Shown: positions 5,227-12,370 of the stretch, in pieces
How the letters are laid out: each line of letters starts with the position of its first letter
How positions within the stretch are numbered: position 1 is the first letter of the stretch
Source of the DNA: an uncultured Clostridium sp.
Lineage (GTDB): Bacteria; Bacillota; Clostridia; Clostridiales; Clostridiaceae
Length of the DNA: 16,101 nucleotides
Direction of reading: 5' to 3'
NCBI RefSeq assembly: GCF_937920395.1
Contig: NZ_CALEVF010000324.1
Location: 1-16,101 of the forward strand
Program-made: the position numbers and the translations under genes
Notes under the pieces: model-generated
Databases searched by the model: none
The model's input: the letters and a program-made list of their open reading frames with translations, nothing else
Told to the model about the DNA's origin: nothing

Positions 5227-7770
5227 TCATTTACCAGTCCCATCAGTTTTTGCTGGTGGGTTTGTTGGCGTTGTTGTTGGCGGCGTTGTTGGCGTTGTTG
5301 GCGGCGTCTTTGTCGGCGTCTTCGTTGGCGTCTTTGTTGGTGTTTTTGTTGGCGTCGTTGTTGGCGTAGTTGTAGGCGTCTTCGTTGGCGTCTTTGTTGG
5401 CGTTTTTGTTGGTGTCTTTGTTGGTGTTTCTAAAGTAGCTTTTTTACTACTAAGTTTACTTATCATATTTTGCAGTCTTGTTTGTAATTGTGAATAAACA
5501 TTTTTATCTTTTACACTCTGCAAAGCAGAAGTAGCATTTTGAATTAATGTTTGGTATCGAGCATATTGTGAGCTATTTGAGAGATTGAATGATTCTAGTG
5601 CTCCAACAGCATTTTGAGCAGCAGTTTCATTAGTTTTTTCAAGAGCTGCACTTGTATCTTCTTTAGTTTTAACTTTTTCTTTAGTTGCTTTTTTTATTCC
5701 ATTGTCATTAGGATGAAGGCCAACATATATGGTGTCCATTAATACTCCGTTTTTATCAATTATGGTGTTAGGTCGAGGAAAGTCTACTTGTACTAAACCT
5801 TGATGTAGATACTCCATATATTCTTTCCATATCTGACCTGGTTCATTTGCTCCAAACATGTTTTGCGCAGTTGGAGTATCATCTCCTACCCATACGGATG
5901 TTGTATAGTAGGGAGTATAGCCTATAAACCAACAATCTTTTGATTGGTCAGTAGTTCCTGTTTTACCTGCAGTATAAGGATAGTCATTAAGAGATAAACC
6001 ATTTCCGGTTGAAAAACTTTCTGTTAATACACTCTTTAAAGTATCGGTCATAAGGTAAGAAGCACCACTATCGTATACTTTAGTTTGTTTGTGTTTATTA
6101 ACATATAATACTTGATTAATTACATTATTAGTTATTTTACGTACGTTAGTTGGTTCTGTAAATTTACCATTTCTTGAAAGTGTTGAATAACCTGAAGCCA
6201 TTTCAACAGGGGTAACACCCTTTGAAAAACCGCCTATTCCAACTACAGGGTATTCATCAGGGGTTATATATTTGAAACTCATATTTTGCAAATATTTTAG
6301 CGATTTCTTTACACCATTTTCGGTTACTAATCTAACTGGAATGGTGTTTATAGATATATCAAGAGCATATTTCATAGTTACAGAGCCACGGAACGCAAAG
6401 TCATCGTTATTCACGTTATCTATTGGGGCATCTATATATTCACTTGTTGGGATGTATCCTCTTTCAAATGCAGGAGTATATGCTATTAATGGCTTTATAG
6501 AAGAACCGGGTTGTCTTACCCCTAAAAACGCTCTGTTAAAAGTGTTATTATCTTGAGTTCTACCTCCAACTATAGCTACAACTTCTCCAGTATTATTGTC
6601 TATTGTGACACTGGCACCCTGCTTTTTATATAAACCTGAGGTCTTATCTGTTTGTGAATAATTCGCAAGCTTATTATCTACTACACTTTGTAATTTTTCT
6701 TGTTTTGCAGTATCGATAGATGTATCTATTCTATATCTTCCACTAAGAAGAGTTTTTTCCTTGGTTGCATAATCATCATTATACTTATTAAAATAGGCTG
6801 TTCTTTCTTTATCATTACTAAAAGAATATTTTGGAACAAAACCATCTTCTTTCATTAATTCAAGTGTTGCATTGTGAATAGCATATTGAATACTGTAGTC
6901 TACATGTGTTGTTTTCACATAAGGTTTTACGTTTAGCTTAATAACTTCTGATTTTGCAGTATTATAGTCTGTTTGTGATATTTTACCCAAACTTAACATT
7001 TTACCTAAAACTAAATTCCTTCTATTTGTTGCATTATCCATGTGTTTAATAGGATTATAGTAAGATGGATTATTAGGAATTGATACAAGCATAGCTATTT
7101 GCGAAACGTCTAAGTCACGATTACTCTTTTGAAAGTAAAATTGCGAAGCACTTTCAATGCTATAACAGCCATTGCCGTAGTTTACGTTGTTTACATAAAA
7201 CTCTAATATTTGTGATTTGGTGTATTTCTTTTCTAAATCCAATGCTATAACAGATTCTTCTAATTTTCTCCATACAGTTACGTCAAAGGTAAGAAATACA
7301 TTCCTTGAGAGTTGCTGTGTTATTGTAGAACCACCTTGAAGAATAGTTCCTTTAGATTTTATATATACCCAAATTGATCTTCGTATACCTTTATAATCTA
7401 TTCCATTATGTTCATAAAACCTCTCATCTTCAATTGAAGTAATGGCTTGGCTTACATATGGATTTAAGTCTGAATCTTTTGTGTAATAATATGAGTTGGT
7501 GTTAAATTCTTTTAATAGCAGGCCTTTATTATCGTAAACTTGAGTTGGTTTCCTGGTATTAAAATCAGTATTACTTATATTTTGGGCTATTTTGTTACCA
7601 GCTACAATAGTTGATTTTATTTTAGCATTATATTTAATGTAAATATATCCTGAAGCTAATGTCACTGCTATGAAAATTACAACAAAAAATATCAATAAAA
7701 ACTTAACGACTTTTTTCCAAAGTTTCTTTTTGATTTTTGCTGGTTCTATTGTTTCTATATTATCATCCAT
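5227..7770 (-). CDS. Class A penicillin-binding protein (bifunctional transglycosylase/transpeptidase)
   Basis: This 847-residue protein polymerises and cross-links peptidoglycan at the outer face of the membrane. A basic cytoplasmic start is followed by one membrane anchor (about 23-45). The GT51 glycosyltransferase domain has catalytic Glu114 in Glu-Asp-Glu-Arg-Phe-Tyr-Glu-His-Asn-Gly and the Gly-Gly-Ser-Thr-Ile-Thr-Gln-Gln motif (146-153). The transpeptidase domain has Ser423-X-X-Lys426, Ser473-Ile-Asn475 and Lys603-Thr-Gly605, all intact. A helical linker leads to a 66-residue Thr/Pro/Lys tail (782-847), likely a cell-wall spacer. The ATG at 7770 is preferred over one at 7791 because AAAGGAGGA lies between them at proper distance. 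It resembles PBP1A of clostridia. Confidence 0.96.
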   Translation of the reverse strand: MDDNIETIEPAKIKKKLWKKVVKFLLIFFVVIFIAVTLASGYIYIKYNAKIKSTIVAGNKIAQNISNTDFNTRKPTQVYDNKGLLLKEFNTNSYYYTKDSDLNPYVSQAITSIEDERFYEHNGIDYKGIRRSIWVYIKSKGTILQGGSTITQQLSRNVFLTFDVTVWRKLEESVIALDLEKKYTKSQILEFYVNNVNYGNGCYSIESASQFYFQKSNRDLDVSQIAMLVSIPNNPSYYNPIKHMDNATNRRNLVLGKMLSLGKISQTDYNTAKSEVIKLNVKPYVKTTHVDYSIQYAIHNATLELMKEDGFVPKYSFSNDKERTAYFNKYNDDYATKEKTLLSGRYRIDTSIDTAKQEKLQSVVDNKLANYSQTDKTSGLYKKQGASVTIDNNTGEVVAIVGGRTQDNNTFNRAFLGVRQPGSSIKPLIAYTPAFERGYIPTSEYIDAPIDNVNNDDFAFRGSVTMKYALDISINTIPVRLVTENGVKKSLKYLQNMSFKYITPDEYPVVGIGGFSKGVTPVEMASGYSTLSRNGKFTEPTNVRKITNNVINQVLYVNKHKQTKVYDSGASYLMTDTLKSVLTESFSTGNGLSLNDYPYTAGKTGTTDQSKDCWFIGYTPYYTTSVWVGDDTPTAQNMFGANEPGQIWKEYMEYLHQGLVQVDFPRPNTIIDKNGVLMDTIYVGLHPNDNGIKKATKEKVKTKEDTSAALEKTNETAAQNAVGALESFNLSNSSQYARYQTLIQNATSALQSVKDKNVYSQLQTRLQNMISKLSSKKATLETPTKTPTKTPTKTPTKTPTTTPTTTPTKTPTKTPTKTPTKTPPTTPTTPPTTTPTNPPAKTDGTGK
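5230..5427 (-). repeat. 12-bp coding repeats encoding (Thr-Pro-Thr-Lys/Thr)n tail
   Basis: The 3' end of the penicillin-binding protein gene is a degenerate 12-bp tandem array (GGCGTCTTTGTT on the + strand and variants). It encodes Thr-Pro-Thr-Lys units that grade into Thr/Pro-only units. It is richer in G+C than the surroundings. Confidence 0.9.
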
Positions 7771-7800
7771 TAATATTTCCTCCTTTAGCATTTATTCTAC

Positions 7801-7832
7801 AAAAAAAAATTGCCCAGGTGTATGCCTTGGAC
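7801..7832 (-). terminator. Terminator-like hairpin in the leader of the penicillin-binding protein gene
   Basis: Read on the minus strand, GTCCAAGG and CCTGGGC pair with one bulged A and one wobble around a 6-base loop, followed by AA and a T-rich run that includes nine consecutive T. It lies 30-60 bases upstream of the start codon. It could terminate stray transcripts entering from the right or act as an attenuator; no alternative pairing was identified. Confidence 0.4.
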
Positions 7833-8381
7833 GACTATGATTTTAGTATACACAATGGAGGTAGCATTTTTGTGTAAGGTGGTTTTGACTTAGTAATAAA
7901 AAATATTTGTCGTCACAAGTAAGGGCCTATTTCAAATTTTTAAAATTAGTTTGATAAATTATGTATTAATAAAACACTACAAGTCCTTATTATACTATTA
8001 AAAAAGGTCTTAGTTTATGTATTTATAATATTATTATTTTACATTATTGTCAATAAAGTGGTGCAAGTCAATTTGTATTCTTTAATTATTAATTATAATT
8101 AAATAAAAATACTTTATTGTAGGATTATTCTTTTAGAAAGCACATACAATAATAACACATATTATTACTACTTAATATACTGATAATTTAATATAGTTTT
8201 TATACTTGAATTAACAAGCTTAGTTTGTTAATATTTTCTCCTATATGATTTGATATGAATTACATTTATAGAAAGTAATATGTGTAAATGGTTTCACATT
8301 GAATTCTTATACTATATTCTACCATAAATAGTTAATAAATCACAAAGTATTAATAAAATTAAGCGAATTAATGAAGGGATA
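7833..8381. other. AT-rich intergenic region without recognisable genes
   Basis: About 550 bp between the divergently read penicillin-binding protein and second rubredoxin genes. No frame shows a plausible protein with a ribosome binding site. It contains a nested inverted repeat at 8051-8119, a short IR at 8210-8232 (ATTAACAA/TTGTTAAT) and an ATGTG-N10-CACAT symmetric element at 8280-8299. Promoters for both flanking genes must lie here or at its edges. Confidence 0.7.
8051..8119. repeat. Nested AT-rich inverted repeats
   Basis: The outer arms CAATAAAGT (8051-8059) and ACTTTATTG (8111-8119) enclose the inner arms TTTAATTAT (8081-8089) and ATAATTAAA (8095-8103). Both are exact, but in DNA this AT-rich short repeats arise easily by chance. 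Confidence 0.5.
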
Positions 8382-8410
8382 TTGACATTATAAAAAACAT
8401 ATATTATGAT
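8382..8410 (+). promoter_or_regulatory. Sigma-A type promoter of the second rubredoxin gene
   Basis: A perfect -35 TTGACA (8382-8387), a 17-bp spacer and -10 TATGAT (8405-8410) imply a start near 8417 and a leader of about 100 bases. Confidence 0.8.
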
Positions 8411-8517
8411 GATATGGAATTAGATAGATATACAGATTATTATAAGAGTATAGAAAAAATAAATTGAGAAAAATTAATGAAATAATTAATTAAAATCAAT
8501 TACAAGGAGATGTTTTT

Positions 8518-8679
8518 ATGGACAAGTATGTTTGTTTGGTATGTGGGTATGAGTATGATCCAGAGGTAGGAGATCCAGATGGCGGAATAGCACCAGGCAC
8601 TAAGTTTGCAGATATTCCAGAAGATTGGGTTTGCCCATTATGTGGAGTTTCTAAATCAGAGTTTGAAAAAGTAGAATAA
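8518..8679 (+). CDS. Rubredoxin (second copy)
   Basis: This is a 53-residue one-iron electron carrier with a complete Fe(Cys)4 site: Cys6, Cys9, Cys39, Cys42. It differs from the first rubredoxin at eight aligned positions, mostly conservative (for example Ile7Leu, Ile17Val, Lys25Ala, Glu31Ala), plus one extra C-terminal Glu. The ribosome binding site and spacer (GGAGATGTTTTT before ATGGA) are identical to those of the first copy, which points to duplication of gene and leader. Unlike the first copy it has its own consensus promoter and terminator and no palindromic operator, suggesting constitutive rather than stress-linked expression. A likely partner is the rubrerythrin at 13650. Confidence 0.97.
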   Translation: MDKYVCLVCGYEYDPEVGDPDGGIAPGTKFADIPEDWVCPLCGVSKSEFEKVE

Positions 8680-8699
8680 AACAAAATATAATTTAATAT

Positions 8700-8750
8700 A
8701 AAGGTCAGGTATATTTAATAATAATCGATTAAAAATACCTGGCCTTTGTT
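8700..8750 (+). terminator. Rho-independent terminator of the second rubredoxin gene
   Basis: Arms AAAGGTCAGGTAT (8700-8712) and ATACCTGGCCTTT (8735-8747) pair over 13 bp with one wobble; the stem can extend inwards with one mismatch. A short T-rich stretch follows, and the next gene's ribosome binding site begins at 8758. Confidence 0.7.
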
Positions 8751-8769
8751 GTGCATTAAGGAGATATAT

Positions 8770-9105
8770 ATGGAATTAATTAAGTCATTATTTTATTTTA
8801 TAGTAGCAGGAATATTTGAAATAGGAGGGGGCTACCTTATATGGATATGGTTACGAGAGGGGAAAAGTCTTTGGTACGGAATTTTTGGAGCTATGGCACT
8901 TATTGTATATGGTGTAATTCCGACGCTGCAACCTCCAAGCGCTAATTTTGGTAGAGTATATGCAACATATGGTGGTATCTTTATTGTATTATCAATATTA
9001 TGGGGCTGGAAGATAGAGAATATAATTCCTGATAAGTTTGATTTGATAGGTGGCACTATAGCAATAATTGGGGCTCTTATTATTATGTATGCTCCAAGAG
9101 GGTAG
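8770..9105 (+). CDS. YnfA/UPF0060 family small membrane protein
   Basis: This is a 111-residue, very hydrophobic protein with four predicted membrane helices (about 5-24, 33-52, 61-79 and 87-106). Family hallmarks are the [10 protein letters not shown] segment in helix 1, the Tyr-Gly-X-Ile-Pro-Thr-Leu-Gln-Pro motif and [10 protein letters not shown] before helix 3. The family is related to small multidrug resistance/DMT transporters, but the physiological substrate is not established. The ATG at 8770 lies six bases after AAGGAG; an upstream in-frame start at 8746 falls in the terminator of the preceding gene. Confidence 0.93.
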   Translation: MELIKSLFYFIVAGIFEIGGGYLIWIWLREGKSLWYGIFGAMALIVYGVIPTLQPPSANFGRVYATYGGIFIVLSILWGWKIENIIPDKFDLIGGTIAIIGALIIMYAPRG

Positions 9106-9165
9106 AATTTAATAAACAATAAAAATTTGGTTAATAAAATTTTTTAAAAGAATTATAGTTACGTC

Positions 9166-9194
9166 TTTACATATTAAACATATAGTGATACTAT
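9166..9194 (+). promoter_or_regulatory. Promoter of the met transport operon
   Basis: -35 TTTACA (9166-9171), a 17-bp spacer and -10 TACTAT (9189-9194) predict a start near 9201, about 20 bases before the first SAM riboswitch. Confidence 0.6.
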
Positions 9195-9218
9195 AGATAT
9201 AATTTAATAAGTTAGTTA

Positions 9219-9339
9219 TTCTCATCAAGAGAGATAGAGGGACCGGCCCGATGATATCTCGGCAACCATCAGACGATAAATGCCTGAATAGGTGCTAATT
9301 CCTGCGTTAAGTTTATAGTAACTTAGCGGAAGATGAGAG
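9219..9339 (+). promoter_or_regulatory. SAM-I (S-box) riboswitch aptamer, first of two
   Basis: All core elements are present: P1 (CTCATC 9221-9226 with GATGAG 9332-9337), the kink-turn/P2 block GAGGGACCGGCCC (9237-9249), GGCAACC (9261-9267) with GGTGCTAATTCC (9291-9302) forming P3 and the SAM pocket, and an 8-bp P4. The 3' strand of P1 and following bases (9332-9343) can instead pair with 9360-9371, the left arm of the terminator, giving the antiterminator. With SAM bound, P1 forms and transcription stops before metN. Confidence 0.96.
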
Positions 9340-9359
9340 AGGTGTCATTGAATATTTAT

Positions 9360-9401
9360 ACCTCTTTCATCATTAATGGTGAAAGAGGTTTTTAATTTTT
9401 T
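9360..9401 (+). terminator. Terminator of the first SAM riboswitch
   Basis: Arms 9360-9374 and 9375-9389 form a long near-perfect hairpin (one wobble; the central bases form the loop), followed by a T-rich tract to 9401. Its left arm competes with the antiterminator described for the first aptamer. Confidence 0.9.
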
Positions 9402-9422
9402 ATGGATTAAAATTTAATAATG

Positions 9423-9521
9423 TCTTATCAAGAGAGGTGGAGGGACTGGCCCTATGAAACCCGACAACCAGTATCGTAAGATACATGGTGTTAAATCCTG
9501 CAGCGTGGCTGCAAGATAAGA
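9423..9521 (+). promoter_or_regulatory. SAM-I (S-box) riboswitch aptamer, second of two
   Basis: P1 is TCTTATC (9423-9429) with GATAAGA (9515-9521). The core has AGGGACTGGCCC, then GACAACC (9463-9469) and GGTGTTAAATCC (9487-9498), and a perfect 6-bp P4 (TGCAGC/GCTGCA). Compared with the first aptamer, the P3 pair G9262-C9295 is replaced by A9464-T9491, a compensating change that keeps the helix. Bases 9518-9531, overlapping the P1 3' strand, can pair with 9541-9554 as an antiterminator. Confidence 0.96.
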
Positions 9522-9534
9522 ATAAGTTTGGAAG

Positions 9535-9568
9535 TAGTGCCCAAGTTTATTTTTGGGCACTATTTTTT
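9535..9568 (+). terminator. Terminator of the second SAM riboswitch
   Basis: Arms TAGTGCCCAA (9535-9544) and TTGGGCACTA (9553-9562) pair perfectly and are followed by six T. It lies 75 bases upstream of metN. Confidence 0.92.
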
Positions 9569-9642
9569 ATGATTATAAATAATCGTGGCAATAATAAAAT
9601 TTTAAGAATGAATTTTAATAAATTAATAGGAGAGGAGATATT

Positions 9643-10641
9643 ATGATTAAAGTTAGTGGCATAAGTAAAAGTTTTTCAAATGTAAAAGTATTAAGTGATG
9701 TTTCCTTTACAGTAGATGAAGGTGATATTTACGGTGTTATTGGTCATAGTGGTGCAGGAAAGTCTACTTTGCTAAGATGTTTTAATGGCCTTGAGACATA
9801 TGATGCCGGAACTATTAACATAATGGGCAAAGTGGTTAATGAATTAAGCCGTAAAGAGCTTCGTGAGTTTAGAAAAGATGTAGGCATTATATTTCAAAGT
9901 TTTAACCTTATTAACAGTAAAAATGTTTTTGACAATATAGCATTTCCGCTTGAAGTATGGGGGCATGATAAAAGCTACATTAAGGAAAGAGTAGATAGCT
10001 TAATAGATTTAGTAGGTCTTAATGATAAAGTAAAAACAAACGTAAAGCAGTTAAGTGGAGGTCAAAAGCAAAGAGTTGGAATAGCAAGGGCACTCGCGCT
10101 TAACCCTAAAATATTACTTTGTGATGAGGCGACTTCTGCACTAGATCCTAAAACTACAAAATCTATATTACAGCTTTTAAGAGATATAAATAATAAATTT
10201 AATATAACAATCGTTGTAGTTACTCATCAGATGGAAGTGGTAAAAGAAATTTGTAATAAATTTATTCTTCTAGAAGGTGGCAAAATTAAAAGTCACGGAT
10301 TTACAGATGAATTATTTATTAAACCAACAAAAGAGATGAAAATACTTATTGGTGAGGAAGAGTTACTACCTATTACTGGTTATAATATTAAAATATTTTT
10401 CACAAAGGAAATTACCCAGAGTTGTTTAATAACATCGCTAGCAAGGCAGCTTGATATTGATTTCTCAATAGTATGGGGAAGGCTTGAAAAATTCAGAGAT
10501 AGTGTAATGGGGAGTCTTATTATAAATACGAATGAGGAAAACAAAATAAAAATATTAAAATATTTAGATGAGAGATCTATAGAGTGGGAAATAGATAGTG
10601 ATTTAATACAAATTGAAAATCAAAACGAGGATAGTAAATAA
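9643..10641 (+). CDS. metN: Methionine ABC transporter, ATP-binding protein
   Basis: This 332-residue ATPase drives high-affinity methionine import with MetI and MetQ. Walker A is Gly34-His-Ser-Gly-Ala-Gly-Lys-Ser, with Q-loop Gln85, signature LSGGQ (137-141), Walker B Asp161-Glu162 and switch His195. Residues about 250-325 form the C-terminal NIL domain, which binds methionine and causes trans-inhibition in MetN. The ATG follows AGGAGAGGAGA. The two SAM riboswitches upstream independently support methionine as substrate. Confidence 0.96.
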   Translation: MIKVSGISKSFSNVKVLSDVSFTVDEGDIYGVIGHSGAGKSTLLRCFNGLETYDAGTINIMGKVVNELSRKELREFRKDVGIIFQSFNLINSKNVFDNIAFPLEVWGHDKSYIKERVDSLIDLVGLNDKVKTNVKQLSGGQKQRVGIARALALNPKILLCDEATSALDPKTTKSILQLLRDINNKFNITIVVVTHQMEVVKEICNKFILLEGGKIKSHGFTDELFIKPTKEMKILIGEEELLPITGYNIKIFFTKEITQSCLITSLARQLDIDFSIVWGRLEKFRDSVMGSLIINTNEENKIKILKYLDERSIEWEIDSDLIQIENQNEDSK

Positions 10642-10681
10642 TAAGAAAATCTAACTTGAAAGAATATAAGGGGGAGCATAA

Positions 10682-11326
10682 ATGTTATTTAGTGAAGTTT
10701 TACTACCAGCACTTTTAGACACATTATATATGGTAACATTATCAACAATATTTACAGTGATTTTAGGATTTATTGCGGCAATCGGACTCATTATAACTGG
10801 CCCTAAAGGGCTAAGACCAAATAGTGTAATTTACAAAATTTTAAATTTAGTAGTTAACGTATTACGTTCTTTTCCTTTTATTATACTTATGATATCTATA
10901 TTTCCTCTAACTAAACTTATTACGGGAACAACAATAGGTACCAATGCAGCTATAGTACCATTAACACTTGGAGCAGCTCCTTTTGCTGCAAGAATAATAG
11001 AAACTGCACTACTCGAAGTAGATTATGGAATTATTGAAGCAGCAAAATCTTTTGGTGCAAAAACTTATCAAATTATATTCAAAGTTATGCTAAAAGAGGC
11101 AATGCCATCTATAGTTCTTGGAATTACTTTAACTATAATAAATATCATAGGGTACTCAGCTATGGCAGGAACAATTGGTGGTGGTGGCCTTGGAGATGTA
11201 GCTGTAAAGTATGGCTATTATAGATTTCAGTCAGATGTCATGATATATACTGTAATAATATTAATTGTAATTGTACAAATAATCCAAGCCTTAGGAAATT
11301 TACTATACAGTAAAATGATAAAGTAA
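10682..11326 (+). CDS. metI: Methionine ABC transporter, permease
   Basis: This 214-residue inner-membrane subunit has about five hydrophobic helices. The cytoplasmic EAA loop that contacts MetN is seen at 119-142 (Glu-Ala-Ala-Lys-Ser-Phe-Gly-Ala ... Lys-Glu-Ala-Met-Pro), and Ala-Gly-X-Ile-Gly-Gly-Gly-Gly-Leu-Gly-Asp (162-172) is typical of MetI. The ATG lies six bases after a GGGGGA, 40 bp from metN. Confidence 0.96.
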   Translation: MLFSEVLLPALLDTLYMVTLSTIFTVILGFIAAIGLIITGPKGLRPNSVIYKILNLVVNVLRSFPFIILMISIFPLTKLITGTTIGTNAAIVPLTLGAAPFAARIIETALLEVDYGIIEAAKSFGAKTYQIIFKVMLKEAMPSIVLGITLTIINIIGYSAMAGTIGGGGLGDVAVKYGYYRFQSDVMIYTVIILIVIVQIIQALGNLLYSKMIK

Positions 11327-11457
11327 ATTTGATTATATATATATGTATTAAATTAATAAAATAGGGGGATAACAATTAATAATTGCTATCTTAAAAAGAA
11401 AAATATTAATCGGTCTAGCTAGTAAGTATTACAAAGAGAATATAAGGGGGATTCAAA

Positions 11458-12258
11458 ATGAAAAAAATATTAAGTATATTATTATCAATAGTTGTGATTT
11501 TCGCATTAGGTGGTTGTGGATCAAAAAAAGCAGCAGTAGTAACTGATAAAAAAGTTATTACAGTAGGGGCTTCACCAATACCACATAAAGAAATATTAGA
11601 GGTTGTAAAGCCACTTCTTGCAAAAGAAGGATATACTCTTAAAATAGTAGAATTTACGGATTATGTAACACCAAACACAGCACTTGCTGAAAAGCAACTT
11701 GATGCGAATTTCTTTCAACACGTACCTTATTTGACAGAATTTAGTAAAGAAAAAGGGTTAGATTTGACTTGGACTGTAAAGGTGCATATTGAACCAATGG
11801 CTTTATATTCTAATAAATACAAAAAACTTAGTGATATAAAAAATGGAGCAAGCATAGCTATACCAAATGATCCTTCAAATGGAGCAAGAGCACTTAGAGT
11901 ACTTGAGAAAGCAGGACTTCTAAAATTAAAAACTGGAGACCTTATATCAAAGCTTGATATAACATCAAATCCAAAGAACTTAAAAATAACTGAATTAGAT
12001 GCTCCTCAACTTCCAAGAATATTAAAAGATATGGATGCAGCAGTTATAAATTCTAATTATGCTATTGAAGCTAAATTAAAATTAACAGATGCATTAGCTG
12101 TTGAAGCAAAGGATTCACCTTATGCAAATGTACTCGCTGTTAGAAAAGAAGATAAAGATAAACCTTATATAAAAGCACTTTCAAAGGCATTAACTTCTCT
12201 AGAAGTTAAAAAATTCATATTAGAAAAATATAAAGGTGCTGTAATTCCAGCATTTTAA
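11458..12258 (+). CDS. metQ: Methionine-binding lipoprotein (NlpA/MetQ family)
   Basis: This 266-residue substrate-binding protein is anchored in the membrane by lipid. The signal peptide has a Lys-Lys start, a hydrophobic core (4-17) and lipobox Leu-Gly-Gly-Cys20. The mature part opens with the family motif Gly-Ala-Ser-Pro-Ile-Pro-His-Lys-Glu-Ile-Leu, and Asn-Phe-Phe-Gln-His and Asn-Asp-Pro-Ser-Asn-Gly-Ala-Arg-Ala segments match MetQ ligand-pocket regions. It follows metI after a 131-bp gap with no terminator. The 14 bases GAATATAAGGGGGA before its start are identical to those before metI, at the same 6-base spacing. Confidence 0.96.
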   Translation: MKKILSILLSIVVIFALGGCGSKKAAVVTDKKVITVGASPIPHKEILEVVKPLLAKEGYTLKIVEFTDYVTPNTALAEKQLDANFFQHVPYLTEFSKEKGLDLTWTVKVHIEPMALYSNKYKKLSDIKNGASIAIPNDPSNGARALRVLEKAGLLKLKTGDLISKLDITSNPKNLKITELDAPQLPRILKDMDAAVINSNYAIEAKLKLTDALAVEAKDSPYANVLAVRKEDKDKPYIKALSKALTSLEVKKFILEKYKGAVIPAF

Positions 12259-12297
12259 GTTATAATTAAGTAGATATATTATTTAAAAAATAAAATT

Positions 12298-12338
12298 ACT
12301 TTGCTTTTAGCGTAATAGCTAGGGGTAAAGTTTTTTTT
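12298..12338 (+). terminator. Rho-independent terminator of the metNIQ operon
   Basis: Arms 12298-12311 and 12318-12331 form a 14-bp stem with several wobble pairs and a 6-base loop, followed by eight T (12331-12338). It separates metQ from the aminotransferase-fold gene. Confidence 0.88.
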
Positions 12339-12370
12339 ATGATACCAGCAAAGGAAAAGGAGATCTAAAT

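Noticed and set aside
6272..6556. Plus-strand open frame inside the penicillin-binding protein gene
   Set aside because: The minus-strand gene has all catalytic motifs in frame; this is its shadow.
8414..8467. 17-codon frame in the leader of the second rubredoxin
   Set aside because: No ribosome binding site and no recognisable peptide; probably chance in the leader.
8496..8684. Minus-strand open frame over the second rubredoxin
   Set aside because: Antisense to a complete rubredoxin with all four iron ligands.
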